Of a stretch of DNA of 64,000 nucleotides, positions 49,342 to 62,100 are shown one piece after another (the first letter of the stretch is position 1; each line of letters begins with the position of its first letter). Both the position numbers and the translations under genes were made by a program. Origin of the DNA: Plantago ovata (Eukaryota; Streptophyta; Magnoliopsida; Lamiales; Plantaginaceae); assembly GCA_028274465.1 (NCBI GenBank), contig CM051457.1, positions 34,274,160 through 34,338,159 of the forward strand, read 5' to 3'. The notes beneath the pieces were generated by a model. The model saw only the letters and a program-made list of their open reading frames with translations. It did not search any database and was not told the origin of the DNA.

Positions 49342-49950
49342 ATCCCCACATGAAAGGGAATTGATGCACATGCACTCTTTCGGCGAGAAGTGATAGCATC
49401 GGGGTCGATAGCTTTCGCTTTGAATCTCCCTTGTAAAATACCTTCGGATATACTTGCCACGCGGTGGACCTAAGGCCTTGAACCGGTCGACATTTTGTGT
49501 ATACCAAGACAAAGATAATTCACACTATCACAATCCTGTACTCGTTTCAGGTTCTTATGGTATGTCCGTTGTGGCCGTGGACAGCTCCTGGTTTCTCAAA
49601 GTGCTTACATTTGAAGCGGCCCGTCTTCGCACGTAGCTAGATAGGTGAACTCCCAATAAGGACATATTGCAAATGTCCCACTTGACCCATGTCGAGCTCA
49701 AGTTTGGGATTCATTAAGAGCTCATAAACTCATCCTTTACCCGTTCTGCAGGATATCACTTAGTGTCTTACGCGGGAATGGGCTTTGGAGTTATAGTCAC
49801 AAAATGACATCATCCGAAGTGCTCTTACTTCTTAGTGTGTCAAGCACACTCTCGAAGCGCTAACTGAATCTGTACAGCTTAGTTTTCCACATTGAAACAA
49901 ATTCTTGGGATCTCCAGTCAGTATGGTTGGGTTTCCACCGCACGATTCTT
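49342..49950 (-). other. Copia-2 3' untranslated stretch
   Basis: About 600 bases between the end of the Copia-2 pol frame (stop near 49951) and its 3' LTR. Overlapping short frames at 49239-49512 have no family resemblance. No extra gene is recognised. Confidence 0.5.
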
Positions 49951-50828
49951 TTATGATATGGGTTTTAACCCCATTCCCCTAGACAAGCAGTATGTCTGAT
50001 CTCCAGATAAGCCTTTTGTTAGCGGATCCGCAATGTTATCTTTTGATCTTACAAAATCCAAAGAGATAAATCCCATGGAGATCAACTGCCTAATGGTCTT
50101 ATGTCTACGACGCATGTGTCTAAACTTACCATTATACATTGTACTTCGTGCTCTTCCTATAGCCGATAAACTGTCACAGTTGATCGTTATTGAAGGCACG
50201 GGTTTATCCCAATAAGGGATATCCTCCAACAAATCATGAAGCCACTCAGCTTCTTCCCCTGCTTTGTCCAAAGCAATAAACTCAGATTCCATAGTCGACC
50301 TTGAAATGAGAGTTTGTTTGGAGGACTTCCAAGACACCGCATCTCCACCAATGGTAAACACATACCCACTAGTAGATTTGGTGTTCTTGCTATCAGATAT
50401 CCAGTTAGCATCACTATAACCTTCCAACACAGCTGAATATCTCGAATAATGCAAACCATAATTGAGTGTATGCTTTAGGTATCTTAATACCCTATCCAAC
50501 GCCACCCAATGGTTTTGGCCCTGATTTTGCGTAAACCTTGCCAACTTGTTAACCGGGTATGCCAAATCCGGTTGTGTACAATTAGCAATGTACATAAGGC
50601 AGCCAATGATTTGCGCGTACCGTCCTTGTGCTATGGGTTGTCCAAAATTTTTGCCAATGTTTTTGCTTATATCCGTCGGTGCTTTTAGCGGCGACCGATC
50701 AAAAGCATCAAATCTCTTCAAAACATCTTCAATGTAATGAGATTGCGTTAGTGCCAACCCATCAGCAGTCTTAGAAATCTTAATTCCCAAGATCACATCA
50801 GCTATGCCCATATCTTTCATGTCAAACA

Positions 50829-52942
50829 TGTTAGTAAAAGTGAGAAGAAATTGCCTCTAAGGCTAAGCAGCGAAAGTTTAAAAATTTTAATCTCACTAAA
50901 CTGATATGACTATATTCGTTTTAATCTAGAATTCAGATTCTTTAATTGGATTTAAAGAAAAGAAAAGAAAAGAAACTGTTAGTAAAAGTGAGAAGAAATT
51001 GCTTCTAAGGCTAAGGAGCGGAAGTTTAATTTTTTTTTTCTTTTGATCTCACTAAACTGATATGACTATATTACATTTATTAAGCTGGGAGATATTACTT
51101 ACGTTTCCTCCAGTAGATAAGCAAATTCACCGGGTAGTTGTTCCTCAATCTCCAGACAGAGCCTTGCAATCTCCTCGTCCGGCTGGTTGATTTCTTCTTC
51201 GTCAGAGATGAAATCTTCGTCAACAAAATCTCCAAGATGGCTCATCAACAGGTTGATTACTTCCTTCGACCTTGGTATCCACGGGCAGTGATTTCTATCA
51301 AGAACGCTAGGATGTTCTTCTGTTTATTTTTGAGCTAATAGAGAAAGAATATTTTCTGACTATCAGAAAGTCTTTTACGTATGTTGTAAAATAAAGACTT
51401 TTCTTCTTTCTTTCTGATTTAGTTAGTAAGTTGGTTCAGAAAATCACGTAAGATTTTTACCAAGTAAATCTTATTGACTAGGAGACTTCAAAAGTCATCA
51501 ACTAACCAACAAAGAGATAATAATAAATTATCTCAGTCAAAACAAGAAAAGAATAAGTCAAAAGAAGAAAAAGGAAGAGAGAGTCACGTGGGGACAGCTG
51601 AAAGCTGTCCTCAACCGTTTCACATGGCGCGTGCAGTGCACGCGCCATTTTCCACTCGCCTGGCGCGTGCCAGGCCTGGCAAAGAGCTGGGCCGCTCGAC
51701 CCAGCTGGTTGCTGGTTTTCTTTCTCTTCTTGGGCTCTTCTTAGGCTGCTCTAAATCCCCCCCAAGTGCACAAGTCTTCAATTAATTAATCAAATCCAAT
51801 TCAATTCAATTAATTATATTTCTAAAATATATTTCACATATAATAAATTAATAATAATCTAATTAATAATAATTCCATTATATATTTTGTATAATAATTT
51901 AATATTAATCTAATTAATATTTAATCCAACATACATAGCTCGTTTGTAGAAACACCACCTTGAGGTGTGACCCATAGGGCCTTGCATATTAAGCAACAAT
52001 CCAATTAAGGTCATAATAAATTCCTAGACAATTTATCAGACAATATTAATATGCAAGGAACGTTTGTGAGGAAAACAAACCACCTGTAGCACAAGGCACT
52101 TTGATGATACGGTCCCTTCATTCACGAATACTCGAATGAGTCTAGAATATGGTTATGTGTCTATTCTAATAACTTCATTCATTGTCTCTCAATCTTATTA
52201 GTCGATCTATGAATTATGTCCAAATACCATCTTGACATATTCACATACGGTGGCCACCGGTTTTGTGATCGCACTAAATATGAGAAGTGAGTATTCTCTC
52301 ATCGTATCTATTATGGAGGAATGAATCCTATCTTGGCCCAATCACTCACACCATATGCTTCCTAATGTACCCAACACATGCCGTATCTACCCTACTTTAA
52401 GAGTGCAAGCGTTGCGCATGGTCAAAGTACATTATTCCACATATGATGTAGTATTGGCCTCAAGTCTAAGGACTACTAACATCACCCTACACACCGATAC
52501 TACCATAGACACTTAAATAGCTTTACCAAATGGTTTCTCGGTTGGGTATGCCAACAGTCTCCAAAGTGTCCATATGTTCATCATGAATAACCAAGTTCAT
52601 TCGTAGTAGTGAGACCTACTACATCCTCGAAGGATCTAATGCAACATATGCTAGCTTCAATCGCATCATTGATATCCCATATCTCAATGACCTTCAGCTA
52701 GTGGCTTATTTTAGGACTTACTTATTGACACACAAGCTCCCACTAACTTGGTGATTACCTTAAGTCCTTGGGAACATTTTATCGAATAATTCAAACAACC
52801 AAATAATTATTCATAAAAAATGTAATGCCAATTGTATTTAATAATGTATAAATAAATGAACATAAATAAATAACAATAACTGAATGTGATCAAGTACATA
52901 TCGTCCCTATCGTAGGTTGTGTCTAGGACATATATACTTTCA
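50829..52942 (-). repeat. Copia-1 3' LTR, with a 150-bp partial duplication at its outer end
   Basis: On the plus strand it begins TGTTAGTAAAAGTGAG and ends ATATACTTTCA. The same start recurs at 50979, so the first 150 bases duplicate the LTR edge, separated by an AAAAG-type repeat (about 50955-50977). The target duplication fits the outer start, 50829. A comparable single start is found at 59148 in the other LTR. Confidence 0.85.
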
Positions 52943-52956
52943 ATCTCCCACTTGGC

Positions 52957-55900
52957 CTAGAGCCAATCACCTACGTGTCTAACACCTATGTTGTTGAAAT
53001 GTCTAACATGTTTTTCAATGTTCAACACTTTGGTGAAAGGATCTGTCACATTTTCCTCAGTGGAAACTCGTTCTATAGATACTTCTCCTCTAGATATCAT
53101 CTCTCTAATTAGATGATACTTCCTAGGTACATGCTTATTCTTGTTAGTGGATCTTGGTTCCTTTGCTTGTGCAACAGCGCCTTCGTTATCGCAGTGGACC
53201 GTTATAGGACTTCTATTAGGAACTACCCATAGTTCCTTTAGGAATTCTGAAATCCAGACAGCCTCCTTTGAGGCTTCTGCAGCAGCAATGTACTCGGATT
53301 CGGTCGTAGAATCAGCCAAGGTGGATTGCTTTGAACTCTTCCAAGTGACGGCTCCACCATTGAGTGTAAACACATACCCAGTTTGTGATTTGTAGTCGTC
53401 TGGGTCCGATTGGAAACCAGCATCCACATAACCACTCATTCGCAACTCTTGTTGTCCACCATATACCAGAAAGGAATCTTTAGTTCTTCTAAGATACTTA
53501 AGAATTGCTTTCACAGTTGTCCAGTGTTTCATACCTGGATTCTGTTCGTGTCGACAAGTACAGCTAAGCGCATATGCCACATCTGGCCTTGTACAATTCA
53601 TGGCATACATGATAGATCCAATAGCTGATGCATATGGGATTCTTTTCATGTGTTCGATCTCCTCATCTGTAGAAGGACTATCCTTCGTAGTGAGAGCAAC
53701 GCCATGTCTAGCTGGTAAGAAATCTTTATTGGATCCATCCATATTAAAGCGTTTCACTATTTTGTCGACATATGTGGACTGTGACAACCCTAACAATCTT
53801 CGGGATCTATCCCTATGGATTTTGATTCCAAGAATGTAACAGGCTTCACCTAAGTCTTTCATCGAGAAAGTCTTAGATAACCACTCATTTGTGGATCGTA
53901 ACATTTGGACATTGTTTCCCATGATTAATATGTCATCAACATATATAACCATGAAAACAATTCCAGCATCGCTGCGTTTAACATAAACGCATGGATCTTC
54001 CGCACATCTGCTGTAGTCAAATGATTTGACTGCTTCATCAAAGCGAATATTCCAACTCCTTGAGACTTGCTTTAGTCCATAAATGGATCTCTTTAGCTTG
54101 CAAACTAATTTGGAATTTGACTTAGATGTAAAACCTTCAGGTTGTATCATATACACCTCTTCCTCGAGATTTCCGTTAAGGAAAGCAGTTTTCACATCCA
54201 TTTGCCAAATCTCATAATCATAGTATGCTGCTATAGCAAGTAAAATTCGAATAGACTTAAACTTGGCTACTGGTGAAAAAGTTTCGTCATAATTGATACC
54301 ATATCGTTGACTATAACCTTTCGCCACCAGTCTAGCCTTGTGTGTCTGTATGTTGCCATCAACATATGTTTTCCTCTTGAAAACCCATTTGCAACCGATA
54401 GGTCTAACCCCTTCTGGTGCATCAACCAAGTCCCATACTTGATTCTCATACATTGAGTCTATTTCGGATTTCATGGCTTCTTGCCACCTGCTTGAATCAA
54501 TGTCCAACATTGCTTCTTTGTAAGTCTTAGGGTCATCTTTGTGAGATAAGTCAAGTTCAAACTTGTCATCTTCCAAGAGTAAACTTATCTTCTTGGAAGC
54601 TTTCACTTCTAACCTTTTAGACCGACGGAGTGCGGGTTTGTTTGGCTGTATTGGTTGTATATTCTGATTGTGAGATGGTTCAACTTGTTCAGTCTGTTGA
54701 ACAGTTGAAGGCGGGTCAGATGCCACAGTTGCACGTGATTCAGGTGCAACGATTGCAACTGTATCCTGGGGAGTTGGTTCCGACATGACCTGTTGAACCG
54801 TTCCAGTCGGTTCAGTCAATGTCGGCTTGGTAGGGGCATTTTGGGAATTAGTCAAGTTTCCTAAAATGCTCCCACTGGCTGGCAGATATCTTCCCAGAGA
54901 TATGCTCGAGCCATAAGATCCTCCTTGAGCTCCCACTGAATCATTGTCATAACTATTTGACAATTCATTAACCTCATTGTTATTTTCTTGTTCTTGGATT
55001 TCCTCGAGTTCTATCTCATTTCTACCATGTTGCTTGAAGACATAATCATCTTCCAGAAAGGCAGCCTGTCTGGAAACAATGATGTTATGTTCCTCAGGCA
55101 GATAGAAGTAGTAACCCTTGGTTTCCTTAGGATATCCAATAAAATAACATTTCTCACTTTTGGTTTCCAGTTTCCCTACGAGCATTATTTTCACATATGC
55201 TGGACAACCCGAGGCATGCATATGTGAAAGACTTGGCTTCTTGCCATACCATAACTCATACGGTATTTTCTCGACTGATTTGGATGGAACCCTATTCAGT
55301 ATATAGATTGAGTCTAGTAACGCGTATCCCCATAAGAAGATTGGAAGAGTTGTGAAATTCATCATGGATCTTACCATGTCTAACAAAGTTCGATTTCTCC
55401 TCTCAGAAACACCATTCATTTGTGGTGTTCCTGGTAGAGTCCATTGTGATTGAATTCCATTAAGCTTTAAGTAATCCAAAAATTCCTTACTTAAGTATTC
55501 TCCTCCTCGATCTGATCGAAGAGTCTTAATACTTCTTTCAAGTTGTTTCTCTACTTCAACCTTATATTCTTTGAATTTCTCAAAAGCTTCAGATTTGTGT
55601 TTCATAAGATACACATAGCCAAACCTAGAGAAATCATCGGTAAAGGTTATGAAGTAAGAATACCCACCCCTAGCTTGAGTTTTAAAAGTTCCACACACAT
55701 CAGAGTGAACTAACTCAAGTACTTGTTTAGCACGAGTACCTTTTCCGGAAAAAGGTTTCTTGATCATTTTTCCTTTAAGACATGATTCACAATTCCCATA
55801 TGATTGAAAATCAAATGGTGCTAAATAGTCTAACTTACTTAACCTTGCAATTCTTGTCTCATTAATGTGACCAAGTCTACAATGCCACAAGTAAGTGATA

Positions 55901-57225
55901 TTTCTTGAATTATCAAACTTTGGTCGTTTGTTTTGTATATGAAATAAATTATGTCTACATTCAAGTAAGTACAAACTATTCATAAGAGGAGCATTTCCAA
56001 TATCAATACCATTATGCGAAAAATAACAATTATTATTGGCAAAACGGAAGGAAAACCCTTCATTGTCTAACATAGGAATGGAAATAATGTTTCTTACAAT
56101 AGAAGGAACGAAATAACAATTATTCAATTCTAAAACAAAACCCGAGGGTAAATTTAATCTATAAGTTCCAACACGTAGGGCAGCAATGGACGATCCATTT
56201 CCTACGCGTAGATCAATTTCCCTTGGTCTAACCTGTCGGCTATCAATGAGCCCCTGCAAATTGTTACAAATGTTACAAATGTGTGAGCCACAAGCAGTAT
56301 CTAATACCCAACAATTCGAGTTTTGTGTAGACATATTTATCTCAATGACAAACATACCTTGATGGGAGCCAGATGCACCATGCGTGGTCACAACTCCATC
56401 AGCAATTGCCTTCGGGCAGTCTCTCTTCCAGTGTCCTTTCTGCTTGCAGTAAAGACACGTCTCCTTCTCCATGTTCACCACCTTCTTCTGATTTCCAGCC
56501 TTACGCTTAAAAACCTTAGCCTTAGGCCCAACCTTTGCCTTCTTGGTTTGCTTAGCCTTTCCCTTTGAGCCATAGCCCTTAGGGTGAGCCTTCGCAGATG
56601 ATCCAACCAACATAACAGACTTCCTCTTAGGTTGAGCCTGTTCATAGGTCTTAAGCATATTATGGACTTCAGGAAGTGTAGCATCCTTGGCATTCATATT
56701 GTAATTCAGGATGAATGTGGAATATGAATCCGGCAATGATTGAAGGATGATGATGACTGAAACACGGTTCTCAAATTTGATTCCAGCAGTTGCCAGTTTC
56801 TCAATGAGTCCAATCATCTTGAGCACGTGTTCAAATACATTTCCTCCTTCAGACATCCTCATTTTGAAGATTTCTCTAAGAAGATCAAACTCAACACTCT
56901 TAGAAACAGTTCCAAAGAGGCTTTTGAGGTGCTCGAGCATTTCATATGGCATCATGTTTTCATGTTGCCTTTGCAGCTCCATAGTCATTGCAGCTAGCAT
57001 AACACACTGTGCGTTAGCAGCAGCATCTGTGTGCTTCTGGTGAGCAACTTTGTCAAACTTAGCAAGCTCAACAGCAACAGTAGGAGGAGTGGGGATTGGT
57101 TCGTCCAAGACGTACTCAATTTTCTCTTGCCTAAGCACCAAACGAATGTTACGGATCCAGTCCATATAGTTTGGACCAGTAAGAGTGCATTTCTCCAAGA
57201 TCATTCTTATGGACAGATTGGCCAT
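52957..57225 (-). CDS. Copia-1 Gag-Pol polyprotein (1422 residues)
   Basis: A single long frame with domains in the Ty1/copia order: gag (about 1-250, beginning MANLSIRMILEK), CCHC zinc knuckle CLYCKQKGHWKRDC (257-270), protease (about 300-395), integrase with its zinc-binding part (about 448-485) and catalytic core (about 500-620), reverse transcriptase (about 930-1170, with QMDVKTAFLNGNLEEEVYM and YVDDILI) and RNase H (about 1240-1370). Integrase before reverse transcriptase defines copia rather than gypsy. The stop codon lies only about 14 bases before the 3' LTR. The reading frame looks whole. The copia lineage was not assigned. Confidence 0.92.
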   Translation of the reverse strand: MANLSIRMILEKCTLTGPNYMDWIRNIRLVLRQEKIEYVLDEPIPTPPTVAVELAKFDKVAHQKHTDAAANAQCVMLAAMTMELQRQHENMMPYEMLEHLKSLFGTVSKSVEFDLLREIFKMRMSEGGNVFEHVLKMIGLIEKLATAGIKFENRVSVIIILQSLPDSYSTFILNYNMNAKDATLPEVHNMLKTYEQAQPKRKSVMLVGSSAKAHPKGYGSKGKAKQTKKAKVGPKAKVFKRKAGNQKKVVNMEKETCLYCKQKGHWKRDCPKAIADGVVTTHGASGSHQGMFVIEINMSTQNSNCWVLDTACGSHICNICNNLQGLIDSRQVRPREIDLRVGNGSSIAALRVGTYRLNLPSGFVLELNNCYFVPSIVRNIISIPMLDNEGFSFRFANNNCYFSHNGIDIGNAPLMNSLYLLECRHNLFHIQNKRPKFDNSRNITYLWHCRLGHINETRIARLSKLDYLAPFDFQSYGNCESCLKGKMIKKPFSGKGTRAKQVLELVHSDVCGTFKTQARGGYSYFITFTDDFSRFGYVYLMKHKSEAFEKFKEYKVEVEKQLERSIKTLRSDRGGEYLSKEFLDYLKLNGIQSQWTLPGTPQMNGVSERRNRTLLDMVRSMMNFTTLPIFLWGYALLDSIYILNRVPSKSVEKIPYELWYGKKPSLSHMHASGCPAYVKIMLVGKLETKSEKCYFIGYPKETKGYYFYLPEEHNIIVSRQAAFLEDDYVFKQHGRNEIELEEIQEQENNNEVNELSNSYDNDSVGAQGGSYGSSISLGRYLPASGSILGNLTNSQNAPTKPTLTEPTGTVQQVMSEPTPQDTVAIVAPESRATVASDPPSTVQQTEQVEPSHNQNIQPIQPNKPALRRSKRLEVKASKKISLLLEDDKFELDLSHKDDPKTYKEAMLDIDSSRWQEAMKSEIDSMYENQVWDLVDAPEGVRPIGCKWVFKRKTYVDGNIQTHKARLVAKGYSQRYGINYDETFSPVAKFKSIRILLAIAAYYDYEIWQMDVKTAFLNGNLEEEVYMIQPEGFTSKSNSKLVCKLKRSIYGLKQVSRSWNIRFDEAVKSFDYSRCAEDPCVYVKRSDAGIVFMVIYVDDILIMGNNVQMLRSTNEWLSKTFSMKDLGEACYILGIKIHRDRSRRLLGLSQSTYVDKIVKRFNMDGSNKDFLPARHGVALTTKDSPSTDEEIEHMKRIPYASAIGSIMYAMNCTRPDVAYALSCTCRHEQNPGMKHWTTVKAILKYLRRTKDSFLVYGGQQELRMSGYVDAGFQSDPDDYKSQTGYVFTLNGGAVTWKSSKQSTLADSTTESEYIAAAEASKEAVWISEFLKELWVVPNRSPITVHCDNEGAVAQAKEPRSTNKNKHVPRKYHLIREMISRGEVSIERVSTEENVTDPFTKVLNIEKHVRHFNNIGVRHVGDWL

Positions 57226-59134
57226 CTTTTCAGACCTAGAGAAGTAAATAAATAAAACTGAAATTAATACTCTAAAATAACTTCTATGATCACAATCAGC
57301 GACTAAATAAACTAGGACTTTAGCTTTATTCAGTTCTCACTATTTTCACATACTCCTGACCCCTTTAGAGAGTACGAACCATTATTTTACAATAGTTGTA
57401 GTGAGCCAAGATCCATGCTTGCACTATTATAGCCCCAGCTATGGCTGATCACTATAATAACCAAACAGGTAGGTCTCCAAACCAATTGTACAATACAACT
57501 CTTGGTTGATCAAAACCATTTTGGTCGATGTCCTCAAATTATGCCTGACGCTATGGCGACTCGACATAATTCAAGTAAGTCATAACCATCACACGGCACC
57601 AACAATGGTCCTATGAAGGCAACTTTCTTACGGCAAACGGAGTAAGCACTATGGTGCATATTACCCACGAGATTAGTAAGTCCATTTAACCTTCAATTAT
57701 GATGGGTGACATCATGCGATTTAATCGAGACTTAAATTAATTGGGGAACATTTAAATGGGGTATTTAATCGCTTGACCAAGATCCCTAACATGCATCACA
57801 TAATGGGTGCCGCCTACCCAAGGCTCATGCAATGCGATCCAACAAGTAATGAGTGCCGCCTACTCATACATTTCAATTGCGGACTAGCAAGTAATGGGTG
57901 CCGCCTACCCATGCATATGACAGATGCGGTCCGAAAACTAATGGGTGCCGCCTACCCATACAATAAAAACGGACTAACGATATTTCAATACAATATTTAA
58001 ATATTAAATTGCTCATGTAGACATTCAACACATGTGATACAACCAAGTTGGAGCAAACAAGTAGTTGTTGTGGATTATTATCATTATATGTAAGTCAAAA
58101 TTTAATTTATAAATTCTCTAAGAATTTTCAAAACATTTAAAACAAGTTTTAATAATAATATAATCTTCCAAAGCATTACATTACTATTAAAATGTAGTTT
58201 ATAAACTATTTATAAACTAACAAACATGTTACTAAATATTATAAACTTATATTTATGTCTCTAAATATTTTAATCACTTTCCAAAAGTGTTAAAAGGGTT
58301 TAAATATAATTTATAAACCATTTATAAATTAAATAACAAGTTTCTAAAACTCCAGGGACCTCTTATAATTCGCAGAAAGTTAAGATTAAGTTTCTGGGTC
58401 AATTTGAAAACATTCAGCAAATTCTAGGGTCAATTCGCAACAATCAGAAGTTAAAGGGCTTGAGCCCCAATAAGACAGAATTGTCAAATTGGGACACAAG
58501 TCCCTGAAATATTCCTTCTTGCCTATAAGTGACCACAATATTTTCTGCAATTTTTTAATTAAGTCCCTGTAACTAAGAAAAGTTTCCAAAACCTTTAATC
58601 CTCATTTCAACTTCGAATTCAAGGTCCAAATCGTGTTCTAAACATCATATGTCATCCAAGATGAACTCGCAACCATTCAATTTCCCAGAAAAACGAAAAA
58701 CATTTTTTTTTTAAACGTCCGATCGGGTTGAACGGAATCAACCTAATCGATTCCGTTCGACCCGGTTCTCGCTTGCTTCATCTTTCCCATGTTCCAATGA
58801 CTCTTCTCCATATACTTTTGGTTTGATTCGAGGTTTATGTTTACAAAGCTTGAAATCACCATTAATGGTGTTTCAAAGCTCCATAACCCATAAACCAAAT
58901 CAACCTTGTTACTTGAGGGACAGAGAAAAAGAGATTGAAACGAGGAAGATGAAAGACGATGATAAGGAGCCAAGCTCCGGCGGATGTCAGCTCGCCGGCC
59001 AGTTTCTGTTCAAAGCCGTGAACATGGAGTCGACTGACTCCCCAATTTTTTTTTTTAATACACTTACATACTAATAATAATTCACAACAACATTAAATAT
59101 AAATCATAAACGAATATAGTCATGAATCAGCCCA
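57226..59134 (-). other. Copia-1 leader between primer-binding site and gag
   Basis: About 1.9 kb of non-coding leader, long for copia elements. It contains four tandem repeats at 57801-57985. The half near the primer-binding site (58340-59080) holds short open frames on both strands without family resemblance. Confidence 0.6.
57801..57985 (-). repeat. Four tandem ~46-bp repeats with palindromic core in the Copia-1 leader
   Basis: Units start at 57801, 57847, 57892 and 57939. Each contains ATGGGTGCCGCCTACCCAT or a close variant, whose arms ATGGGT and ACCCAT pair. The second unit has changes on both arms (ATGAGT and ACTCAT) that keep the pairing. Confidence 0.88.
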
Positions 59135-59146
59135 GCTCTGATACCA
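59135..59146 (-). other. Copia-1 primer-binding site (initiator Met tRNA)
   Basis: The plus strand GCTCTGATACCA is the complement of TGGTATCAGAGC, the standard plant copia primer-binding site. It lies one base from the LTR edge at 59148. Confidence 0.92.
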
Positions 59147-59147
59147 C

Positions 59148-62100
59148 TATTAGTAAAAGTGAGAAGAAATTGCCTCTAAGGCTAAGCAGCGGAAGTTTAA
59201 ATTTTTTTTCTTTTGATCTCACTAAACTGATATGACTATATTACATTTATTAAGCTGGGAGATATTACTTACGTGTCCTCCAGTAGATAAGCAAATTCAC
59301 CGGGTAGTTGTTCCTCAATCTCCAGACAGAGCCTTGCAATCTCCTCGCCCGGCTGGTTGATTTCTTCTTCGTCAGAGATGAAATCTTCATCAACAAAATC
59401 TCCAAGATGGTTCATCAACAGATTGATTACTTCCTTCGACCTTGGTATCCACGGGCAGTGATTTCTATCAAGAACGCTAGAATGTTCTTCTGTTTATTTT
59501 TGAGCTAATAGAGAAAGAATATTTTCTGAATATCAGAAAGTCTTTTACGTATGTTATAAAATAAAGACTTTTCTTCTTTCTTTCTGATTTAGTCAGTAAG
59601 TTGGTTCAGAAAATCATGTAAGATTTTTACCAAGTAAATCTTATTGACTAGGAGACTTCAAAAGTCATCAACTAACCAACAAAGAGATAATAATTAATTA
59701 TCTCAGTCAAAACAAGAAAGAATAAGTCAAAAGAAGAAAAAGGAAGAGAGAGTCACGTGGGGACAGCTGAAAAAGCTGTCCCCAACCGTTTCACATGGCG
59801 CGTGCAGTGCACGCTGTAAGAAAATATGGTCAGAGTTACCCCTAGGGTACGCAGCGGAATTTCAAAAAATTTCTTAACATACAGGTTAATTGATTATGCA
59901 TATGTCGTATATATATATCTGAACATGTCAATTAGAAGACTAACTTTACTTCCAAAGCAGCTTCCAAGTCTTCGTAATATTCCGGTGTATCTTCTCCTTC
60001 GTCGAAGTCGAAGATATCTACAATGCTCTGTATATCTGCAAGACAATAAGAGTTAGTTTCCAGCTCCTAGAACCTCAACCTTGGTATCCACGGATGAACA
60101 GCCTATTGGAAGAATGCTAGGATATTCTTTGTGTGACCAAGAAGACGGGGCGGCGATTCCTCCGGTGAGGTGGCGCGCGCGTAAGTGGCTAAGGAGGAGG
60201 GGAGAGCTTTTATTTTCTCTAAGAAAACTGGGTAGTATAACTGTGAAAGTCTGTGTCTGAAACTGTGTGTAAAAAGCTCTCTAATAGTCTACTATATATA
60301 GTAGTCTATAGAAGCCTAAAGTATAAGCAATTAGACTTCGTAAATGAATAAGAATCTAATTCTTATCGCACAAGGAAACCAATATCAAGTCTAGATTCAT
60401 TCCCAATCAAATCAAAACTCAATCAGGAAAATCTAACTTATCCCTTGGACTTCTAATAGAGGAAGGAGTCGAACTCCTTCCCCTTATCCATCATGCGCGC
60501 GCGCGCCTCCTAGGGACATTAGGTGGGTCCCAATTTTGGGACCCACTTATAGTTCTAAGGCAATTCAAACTCCAAGTAGATTTTGCCCAAGTGCATATGT
60601 TAATTCTAAATTAACATATCCTTTCTAATCAAACCTCCATTATATTTCCAAAATATAATCTTTAATTGTATTTACATAAAATACAATTAATTAGCCAATT
60701 CAATTAATAATTCCAAATCATTAATTGAGCCACCAAATATTATAATTAATTCCAAATCAATTATAATCCATCAATCACAATTAATTCCAAATTAATTGCG
60801 ATTCCATCTTCAATGATATTCTGATAGACTGAATCACCACATAGTGTGACCCATAGGGCCTCACCGTATTAAGCAAGTCCTAGACTAGGCAACATGGAAT
60901 TCCTAGACGGTTCCATTTGCAATATTAATACGTGAGGACGTTTGAGAGGTTTCTCAAAGCTAGCCCTTTCGTTGCGAAGCCTGTTGCGCTCAACGCGGCG
61001 ATGGTAACGTCCCTTCATCTGACTTGCTCGAATGTATCTAAGATCGATGAAGTGTCTATCCCAATAATACATCCACGGGCGTCTCAGGGAGTTGCTTGGT
61101 TAAGATATACTTATGACCATCATAATATATCATTTGCACTGGCCAGTGACTTTACCAACACAACTATGCAGACTATGAGCAGTGCTCTCCTGTGCTACAC
61201 TTGAGAGATGAATCCTTCACAGAATCACTTATCATCCCCATTTGTAATTAGCCATAATCCTGGATCGTGTCTTAGGTCAGCTGCTTATTCAGAGCTGACA
61301 TCGACGGGTCCACCAAGGCTATGGGGCAACAAATGTGATGATAAAGTCCTGTAAGTACAAAGGACAAATGGCATCACTTCGACAACTCACCGGTTCCCAT
61401 AGACACTTCGGTGTAGAGTATACATCGATGGGAGTGTCCGGTGGGTACTTCCATTGTTCGATAAAGCTTCTTCGAACAACTATGCGCAGTTATGGGAACG
61501 TTTCTCGATTGTCCAACAATCCATTCCGTGGCCGTGGGATCGGCTCACACTTGCTCCAACAAGTATAACCTCCACGCATACTAGTCTTGTCTGGTTCATT
61601 CAGACCCCCACATCCGAGATGAACCTCGACTAGGGAGAGTTTGGGATAGATGATAACTCACATAGCTCCCACTATCTATGTGATCGGTCATCTATCCGAG
61701 GAGACATGTTTAATATCAATACAGACAGTAATAAAGATATGGCATGCTGCAGCCTGGTGTAATATAAATATGAAAGCGATACTCAATAGTAAAATGCAAC
61801 AAACATATATTATATTACGTTGACCTGTGTAATAGTACATATATGCCCTCTATAAGGGCATCATGCCCTTAGTAAGGACTGTCTCTAGGACATATACACT
61901 ATCACACGCGCCATTTTCCACTCGCCTGGCGCGTGCCAGGCCTGGCAAAGAGCTGGGCCGCTCGGCCCAGCTGGTTGCTGGTCGTCTTTTCTCTTCTTGG
62001 GCTCTTCTTAGGCTGCTCTAAATCCCGCCCAAGTGCACAAGTCTTCAATTAATTAATCAAATCCAATTCAATTCAATTAATTATATTTCTAAAATATATT

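Noticed and set aside
57801-57985. CRISPR-like array
   Set aside because: Four regularly spaced palindromic repeats look superficially similar, but this is a plant retrotransposon leader with degenerate spacers and repeat arms.
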